Source: Larix kaempferi (taxonomy: Eukaryota > Streptophyta > Pinopsida > Pinales > Pinaceae). Taken from it: a stretch of DNA of 64,000 nt. Position 1 is the first letter of the stretch. The number at the start of each line of letters is the position of its first letter. The notes beneath the pieces are model-generated. The model saw nothing but the letters and a program-made list of their open reading frames with translations. It was not told where the DNA came from and did no database searches. This document shows positions 57,212 to 64,000 of the stretch, one piece after another. Location of the stretch: contig BSBM01000140.1 of the NCBI GenBank assembly GCA_027924585.1, forward strand, positions 10,790,001 through 10,854,000, written 5' to 3'. The translations under genes and the position numbers were made by a program.

Positions 57212-58199
57212 ATTTCTCCATAATTTTTGTTGTTTGGCTATTAATATAGTTTATGCGGATTATATGTAGTTATTATTATCAGTACTGATGGATTGCCTAG
57301 TATGGCTGAGATTATAACTAGTTTTGGGGTTTTTTTGAAGCTATATTGGACTTGATGTAACTTTCACATTTTCTTTGATTCACAATAATAACAAGAAAAT
57401 GGTATTTTTTTCTCTTGAAAAAAAATATATATATATTTATTTTAACTTTTTAATAAAACAATTTTTTTTTTTGAAATATTAAACTTAATTGTTTTTCAAT
57501 CTCTCAAATTAAATAATTTTTTAAATCAAATTTAATTTTATAAATCAAAATCTAGATCTTCATATGATCAAGAAAAAATTATCATGAATGCTGCAAGTGC
57601 CATTTTAGAGATAAGTATTACAAACTCCTCATTGACTTTGAACGATTACCATGAATTGATGATGTAATTATAGAGATAAGTATTATCTTAAGAGATTAGT
57701 ATTACAAGCTCTTCATTGACTTTGACTATATAAAAAGAGAGATTAATATTACAATATTCTCATTGATTTTGACTATTTATAAAATACTAGATGATCTAAA
57801 TATAGATAATGTTACAATTCCTCATTGATTTGGAATATTATTTATAATTATAATTATATATATAATTGCATAGTTGTTTCAAAGACATAAAAAGTCGCGT
57901 TAAAGCGTGCTAAGAAGAAGAAAATCCATGCTTAAAAGTGAATAAATTATTGCATTATAGTCATGACAGTATCTGAAGATTCATATTGCGGAACTAACTC
58001 ATGTTGGTATCACGTTGTGTCCGGAGAATGATGAATTAGAATGGTCTTTTCAAAATTCTGTGGGTGCGATTAAAAATTGTCATGCTTATTGGTCTATTGC
58101 CGACTCTTCCACTTACCCTACACATAAGTGGTGGCACAATTCTGTTTGGTAATGGGAGGTGTCATTACTAAATCTGATGTTTCTTATGGATGGCTCTTC
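57212..58199. other. AT-rich sequence without features
   Basis: Strongly AT-rich with A and T homopolymers near 57,410-57,475. The phrase TACAA(G/A)(C/T)TC(T/C)TCATTGACTTTGA recurs loosely at 57,617, 57,702, 57,750 and 57,810. No gene seen. Confidence 0.5.
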
Positions 58200-58460
58200 A
58201 CAATAAACAAAGAGGCTAAATGGCCTAGACTCCAATGAGAATGATGGCGACAATGGTGACAATTAGCACAATGATGATGATGGTGATAATGGGCGTGAGG
58301 ATATGTATGGTGATGGTGACAATGAGACAAAGTGCATTAGGTTGATGGTGGATGATAGATAATTGATGGGGATGAGGATGGTGGTACCACGAGCAAGAGG
58401 ATGACGAGGCTTGATGGTGATTGTGGTATTGGGCATGGTGTCGGTGACAATGTTGTCATG
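58200..58460 (+). repeat. GATGATGGTGA-rich simple sequence
   Basis: Short imperfect run of GAT/GGT/GAC triplets (ATGATGATGATGGTGATAAT and similar), much shorter than the tract at the window start. It is the opposite triplet strand sense to that tract. Confidence 0.65.
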
Positions 58461-58659
58461 ATGGTGGAGTTCAACATTAAGCTGGTAACCCTAGAGCTTG
58501 GAGCCTATCCTAGAAACATGAGAGCCTATCCTAAAAACCCTAGTTGGTAGCGTAAACCCTAGCTTGTATTCTAATCACAATGAAACCCTATTATGTAGCC
58601 TAATCCCTTGCCTAAATTATTATATATATAAAAAGTAAATCATTTTCATTGTACATATA

Positions 58660-59000
58660 TATTCATGTGCATACATTTGAATCCAAATCATTACACACAT
58701 ATGTAGAACAAAACTCGAACAAAACTATATATAAAGAGTGGAACATTTGAATCCAAATCATTATACACATATGTAGAACACAACTCGAACAAATATATAA
58801 ATTTTCAGGAAAATAGTGGAACATGGTTCCCAATGTATATACAATGACAACTCGTTCCCTATACAAAATACGACAACTCATGTCGTAGATCCAAAATACA
58901 TGGAAATTCGTGCCCTATACAAAATCCGACAACTGGTGCCGTAGATCCAAAATACATGGCAACCCGTGCCGTAGATACAAAGTACATGGAAACTGGTTCC
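58660..59000. repeat. Two short tandem duplications
   Basis: At about 58,673-58,800 a ~70 bp unit with CATTTGAATCCAAATCATTA and CACATATGTAGAACA(A/C)AACT occurs twice. At about 58,848-58,990 a unit with TACAAAAT(A/C)CGACAACT, CGTAGATCCAAAATACATGG and GTGCC occurs two to three times. They lie directly downstream of the minus-strand gene's stop. Confidence 0.65.
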
Positions 59001-59041
59001 CAAAGGTGCCACATCGTGGATAATGTACATAACATGGTGTG

Positions 59042-61706
59042 TCAAGCATTGTGACCACCCCGGTCACTCCCAGGTACATATCCAAAATTGATCTTCCTCT
59101 TCTTGGAGCTAGTGGTATCTCGGGTCTTCTTCAGTCTAGGAGAAGACTGTCTCTCCATGTTCTAAAACAAATGATATAAGATACCATCATTTTCAAGAAT
59201 TTGTAACATTTACCACATTTATAAAATGAATGTACAATTCAAATCTTAAATAAATCACCGTTGATGCGAGTGGGAGACGAGAAGCAGGTGTATTGGATCT
59301 GCTGAGCCTCTCAGCAATTCCACCCTACAACATTTACGACAATCATTTCATTGAAAAATAATAATTGCTTAAATTAATTTTGGTTAATGCATGAAAACAT
59401 TTTCATAAATTAACTTGATTCTCACCGTGAACACCTTCGACAATGGACGTGCTTGGGATTTTGGGCTAGCTGGTGGAGCAGTTGGCTGGACGACCTGCTC
59501 TGATGTAGTCATGGGGGGTGGCACAGATGTAGATGCAACAACTATGGGTGCAACCACTGTAGATACATGGGAAGATAATGGAATAGTAGTTGCCACAATA
59601 GTGGTGGGAACTGGAGATGATACAGAGGAAGAGGACATGGTGGTATGGGGTGGAGGAGGACGTCGTGGATGATGAACCCCTACCGATTGTACAATAGGAA
59701 GTATTGACCCAAAAGGGCTAGGGTGGATGTTGTGGTATGGTGAATGGGAGGGCGTACCTAGATAGAGGGAGGTTGTGGACAAATGGGGGAAGCTGGATGG
59801 AAGGGGGGGCATGGACGAATGGGCGAGGATGGATAGACGGGGGGCCGTGGATGAATGGGGGAGGATGTATAGATGGGGGGGGCGTGGACGAATGTGGGAG
59901 GATGGATGGAGGGGGGAGTATGGACGGAGAGGGTAGGGTGTATGGAAGGGAGGGGGTGGATGAAGGGATGGGTATGGATGGAAGTGAGGGGGGCGACTCA
60001 TGGGAGAGGGTGGAAACATGGGACTAAGGTGGCCTACCGTTGTTGGCGGCCCCTGCATACAAATTTGTAATATCATAGTTTAGTAAACAAATATCAAATT
60101 AAACCATAGTATGTAGTAACATTTCAAATTAAAAGTGTGCTTTTAACTACACATTGTACCTGTGTATATGGTGATATGCCGACCCCTGGCAGAGATGGCT
60201 AATCATTGTAGTCCGTGCATACCTGTGGACACCAAAACGCATGCACGTTATAAACATATTAAACAAGTAATTATTCAGTCAATCAAAATATTAAAAAATA
60301 TTGTACGAACTATCATCATGTATGTCATAAATATAAATACATTGAAAATAGAAATGCCATAAGTAATAACAATATTGTGTGGGGTACTGAAAATACCTCC
60401 ATGTGAGGTGCCACAATTTTAGTTGCAGCTGACATTGCTACATCCAGGTTGGGAGATGCTGTGTTCTCCCATGACGACGTCTCATCTCTAAATAGCTATA
60501 CATTGAAATAATAGTTTAAGTTAAGCAAAAATACTTTAAAATTACTTTACAAATTATCAAGTGATGATTGAAAACACATTAAAAAAAGTGCTAACCTGCT
60601 CCATATAGCAGCCCTCGATAGGGCTAGGGAAAGTGTGCCCACAATAGGGACAAATATGTGGCATTGTCCCTGTCGAACTAGAAGGCCCAACATGGATACC
60701 ACCGGCGACAGGTCTATCCTGACTCTGTCCTGAAGGCCCTGCACCTACATCTCTATCAAGGTCAGCCTGTCTCTCCACTGTAGTAGCTGCTACAAAGGCG
60801 GTATGTCTAAGCAGTACCTGTGCAACGCTCCTCATCGCACCCTCGATCTGATCAAGTTTGTGGGGTAACTAAGGCGGCTGGGAGAGGGGTTGGGCTCGCG
60901 CTAGGAGCTAATGGCCCTTTCAGTGGGTTCCTCCTAGCAGCAAGTCGATCTTGGGAAAAGCCACGCCCAACACCCTAGAACTCGGTTATGTCAAAATAGT
61001 TGACATGTAAACCGAGCACAAACTCAACTCACATTTTCCTAAGGAAGTACTGTGGAACCTTCCTATTATTGGAGAGAGGTTTATCGTAAACCATGAACAG
61101 CCTATGCATCCAATTGTCCCTCCATGGTTGGAAATGACACCAATCCATGCTTTCTAATCTCCGGTGGTTGTTGTGTTCTTGGATCGATGAACATACTGTA
61201 CAATTGGGCGTTTGTAATATTCAAATATTTTATTTCCTTCTTGGAAATGCCCGTGGAATAATACTCCCACATCCTAGCTCTATATTCAGTCATGTCAGTC
61301 AATTGGCGATGTGCATGGATGAGGGAGTCAATTGAGCTCTCAGTTGAGGTGGCAAGGGACACTCGAGATGGTTCCCCTATGTTTCTTAAATCTCAAGTGT
61401 GCACTCTCATTTCATTTACATAATGGTTCAATTCATCTTGGTCAACATTTGGTTGGGGGTTTTGATTTTCTTGGGCATTTTGATTTTGTTGAGGGTTTTC
61501 ATTGGTTCCAAGATTAGTATTTTCTTGTGTTCCACCAGACTCCATGTTAACATTTTGTTCATTCATTGTGTGGGTTTACACTCTGCAATTGAAAATTTCT
61601 CTATTATTTTAATAATTTGGGAATTATTACAAATTTAATAAACAAAAAACAATGAATAAAATGAAAAAAAACAATGAATAAAATGACAAAACAAATGGAA
61701 TTTACC
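59042..61706 (-). pseudogene. Multi-exon gene of unknown function, slightly damaged
   Basis: Minus strand. A 5' UTR exon ends at 61,706, followed by an intron at 61,583-61,705. The ATG is at 61,564-61,566, giving MNEQNVNMESGG and an Asn/Gln-rich start. Coding pieces then run through WMHRLFMVYDKPLSNNRKVP to 61,033. Further exons are 60,596-60,974 (with CPYCGHTFPSPIEGC, a zinc-ribbon-like CxxC), 60,397-60,495, 60,160-60,222, 59,426-60,052 (209 residues, Pro/His/Ser-rich), 59,259-59,324 and 59,042-59,161. The last ends KKRKINFGYVPGS ... GGHNA-stop with a basic NLS-like KKRK. The introns have GT-AG ends; those from 60,396 down are phase 0, and internal exons 60,397-60,495, 60,160-60,222, 59,426-60,052 and 59,259-59,324 are multiples of three. 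Breaks are a TGA after MRVHT, a frame change near 61,150, one indel plus a stop in exon 60,596-60,974, and a TAG near 60,200. I do not recognise the family. Confidence 0.65.
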
Positions 61707-61859
61707 TATCCAATTGACTTGATGATGAGTTGGTGGATGGATTTAGATCGTTTTGGAGTGGAAATGGTGATTTTGATGGCTTGTAGCGATGCGCACGCAG
61801 AGAGTGAGTCGCGTTCGGCTGCGAAGGGTAGAGTTACAAAGACTTTGCCCTGTTTTTTT

Positions 61860-62060
61860 TTATATATAATTTTAACAGGAGCACGTGCGCGTATTTGAGT
61901 GTGCACACGCCAAAAATGCACACGCGTAGTAGTGCGCACGCACCTCAGTTCGGTACTGAATCTAGCAGCGCGTGCATGCTTCCTAAGGTGCGTGCGCGTG
62001 ATCATTTTCTTTCTGCTAGTGCGGCCCCATTGTAACACTTTTGTGGAGAAACTTTGTGCG
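61860..62060. promoter_or_regulatory. CpG-rich putative promoter of the minus-strand gene
   Basis: A CpG- and purine/pyrimidine-alternating patch (GCACGTGCGCG, GTGTGCACACGCC, GTGCGCACGCACC, GCGCGTGCATGC) in otherwise AT-rich DNA. It lies just upstream of the first exon in minus orientation. A minus-strand TTATATATAAAAAAAAAC at about 61,854-61,872 could be a TATA box. The arrangement AACAGGAGC-xCG-xxCGCG also occurs at 2,170 near the transposase-like gene. Confidence 0.4.
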
Positions 62061-62080
62061 CCCGCCCTATATGTAGCATA

Positions 62081-63129
62081 ATTTGTACTATTTCCTACTG
62101 CATATCTTATCATGTTTCTGCAACACAATTTATGTAACTGTTTATGCTAGATACTCACTTTTCTTCGGGCAAAAACAATAAGATAATGAACTTAAATATG
62201 TTTTATTTTTATCTATACCTACTTTCTATAGACTTTCATCATAATTACTACTATTTTAATACAAATCTAATAACTCTTTTTGTCTTAATAATAAACAAAT
62301 AACCAAAATAAAGAGTACTGCAATTCACTGGTGAACTATAAATACACAAGAATGAACAAATATACTTATCTAACTTTAATGCAACCAAACTTGTTAAAGA
62401 AATTCCACGTTCCTCACAACCATAGATTCCTCAAACTCAAAAGTCTTTCAATTTAGCGAATCACCACCGAGCTGAGGAAAGCAAGCTAGAGGTTCATAAC
62501 TTAGGGTAAATATATTTTTATCTATAATGCTCATTGCAACATATTGGTCACAAGGTTTTTTACCAGCTCTGTGAATTCTTTATTAAATAGGATCCATACA
62601 CAGTCCCCCTGGAAAATCCATTTTATTTCTCATGGAAAACTTGAGTGCTCAATAGAATTCAACTGAACCCTCGAGTAACCGGAGGCCATTACCTCCTATA
62701 ATGTCTTTATATGCTATTTTACTTCTCTTTGTTAAAGAAAAGCTCTGTTCAGATTTTGATTACTCTCTATTCTCATAATGGGAAAAAGGCTCTCTCTCCC
62801 CTCCTTCTCTCCTCTTTTATCTTTTTAATATTGTATCTTATTTATCTTTTTTTTAATTCAAGAAGTAGTTAGGGTTTCTTTAGGATTCTCTCATTTTCTT
62901 CTCTCTATTTTTAATTTTCTTTTCTCTTATCTTTCTATTTGTTTTTAGAAAGTCATTCCCCCTTTAGCATGCTTGGCCCTTCTTTGTAACGAGAGGTCCC
63001 ATAACAAGTTTGGAAGTCTAGGTAATAATAATTGCATAATCAAACACACTATCAATTGTTCATGATGTTTAGAGTTTACAACTTCAAAAATATGTTCAAG
63101 TCCTCCTGGACTTTATTAACAAGGAGATA
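62081..63129. other. AT- and pyrimidine-rich sequence, nothing assigned
   Basis: No coding region or repeat recognised. Pyrimidine tracts lie around 62,795-62,860 and 62,890-62,960. In view of the minus-strand Athila remnant that follows, it could be decayed pol or LTR sequence, but nothing in it shows this. Confidence 0.4.
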
Positions 63130-63960
63130 CAAACCTGGGATATCACAAGTACAAAGTCACTTGTTTTACTGCATCTCCATGTGAAATAAACACGTTCCCA
63201 TATCTGCATCCTATGAAGGCATTTGTGGTAGTAATCCATGGCCTACCAAGGACCACAGGATGTACTCCATAAAGGGGATTTGGGATGCAAGACAATGAAT
63301 TCTAACTGATACTCTCAAGAATATAGAGAGACAATCACATCATCCAATACTCCTTCTGGTTTATCTTCGATCTGTCATCCAATTCGAGGATAGTAGGAGT
63401 TGTGCGAAGATTTGGCAAATTCAATTGTTCCATGGTCTGCATGGTCATGATATTAGTGGATGCTCCAAGGTCTATTAAGGAATTTGGAATGCAGATCCCA
63501 TTAATGTGTATGGAGACAATAGGATTACTAGCTAGGGTCTCTATATTTATCTACAAATATTTGTCCAACCATCAATTCTATAGATTCTCCAACAAATTGT
63601 AAGGTAGATGGGTCATTCTTCATCGTCCTTGGATTCTTCAAACAACGTTCCTGAACAATTTTTGCATATATAGATATATCTCTAAGGGATTGTAGTAGGG
63701 GAATCTTTATGCAAACATTTTTCAATTCGGTAATAAGGTCATATTCAAAGTGGGCTATTGTTTTTTTTCACATTTAACCTCTCCAGATAGGGACGTTATT
63801 TGGTTGTGGGGGGTTGCTCTGAATGAATAGTTGTTCACTTTATTATGGAAGTGTCATCACTAGTTGTTTGATTAGGAGTTGCCTCCTCTAGTTCTTCTTC
63901 AATGATGACAGGGGGTTATTTTTGAAGCACTTTTCCCGATCATAAGTGGATGTCCTACAA
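63130..63960 (-). pseudogene. Second Athila-type gag-protease remnant
   Basis: On the minus strand, FEYDLITELKNVCIKIPLLQ and SLRDISIYAKIVQERCLKN (63,770-63,640) are the gag-protease linker. SLIDLGASTNIMTMQTMEQL (about 63,480) is the protease active site in the Athila D-L-G form. VVLGRPWITTTNAFIGCRYG (about 63,245) is the end of the protease. Frame change near 63,535 and stops near 63,340 and 63,305. It is homologous to 26,129-26,985 but clearly diverged. RT is not found below 63,130, and gag would lie beyond the window end. Confidence 0.87.
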
Positions 63961-64000
63961 TCCTATCAGTGTAACCAAATAGGTTGGAAAATTTTGTAAC

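Noticed and set aside
1-64000. CRISPR array, bacterial operon or phage region
   Set aside because: Tandem repeats here are contiguous satellites or triplets without unique spacers, and all recognisable proteins are plant retroelement or eukaryotic transposon types.

Overview
The window reads as nuclear DNA of a large-genome land plant, in a heterochromatic, repeat-filled region. The evidence is plant-type LTR retrotransposons (Athila, Tat, chromovirus and Copia lineages), primer-binding sites for plant tRNAs, ~357 bp satellite arrays, small GT-AG introns, and no compact gene order. The species cannot be named from the sequence. A seed plant or fern with a bloated genome fits best. Almost every coding region is a decayed mobile element.

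Layout. 1-2,030 is an imperfect TCA/TGA trinucleotide tract with a recurring non-triplet module. 3,209-5,425 (+) is a broken DDE-transposase-like gene with one clear intron. 5,538-9,543 is a Copia remnant: one LTR, a primer-binding site and a damaged RT. It abuts, at 9,543/9,545, a decayed minus-strand coiled-coil gene of unknown function (9,545-12,013). 12,146-14,010 holds a minisatellite and a long array of small GC-rich hairpins.

The core is a nested stack. A 357 bp satellite (14,261-15,614 continuing at 50,461-53,384) was split by a Tat-lineage Ty3/Gypsy element (15,615-50,460, target duplication TGGAG). That element was split by an Athila-lineage element in reverse orientation (18,324-34,525, target duplication GACAC). 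One LTR of the Athila element was split by a chromovirus (29,814-34,201, target duplication CTCTA). The three insertions can be ordered in time. The satellite switches orientation at a near-perfect palindrome at 15,507-15,596.

The Tat element encodes gag with a Gly/Pro-rich segment and repeated partial copies of the gag tail, then protease, RT, RNase H and integrase. An archaeal-type RNase H follows downstream of integrase behind a plausible intron, and an antisense extra ORF follows that. The Athila element encodes gag, protease, RT, RNase H and integrase, plus a downstream env-position ORF. The chromovirus retains gag, protease, part of RNase H, the integrase ends and a chromodomain tail, but has lost RT and the integrase core while keeping a 556-codon frame open.

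Right of the stack, 53,385-55,461 holds unique sequence and a degenerate ~200 bp repeat. 55,462-57,211 is a 359 bp satellite that is a diverged relative of the 357 bp one. 59,042-61,706 (-) is a multi-exon gene of unknown function with clean splice sites but a few breaks. The window ends in another Athila-type gag-protease remnant (63,130-63,960, -). No rRNA, functional tRNA, CRISPR or bacterial-type operon is present.
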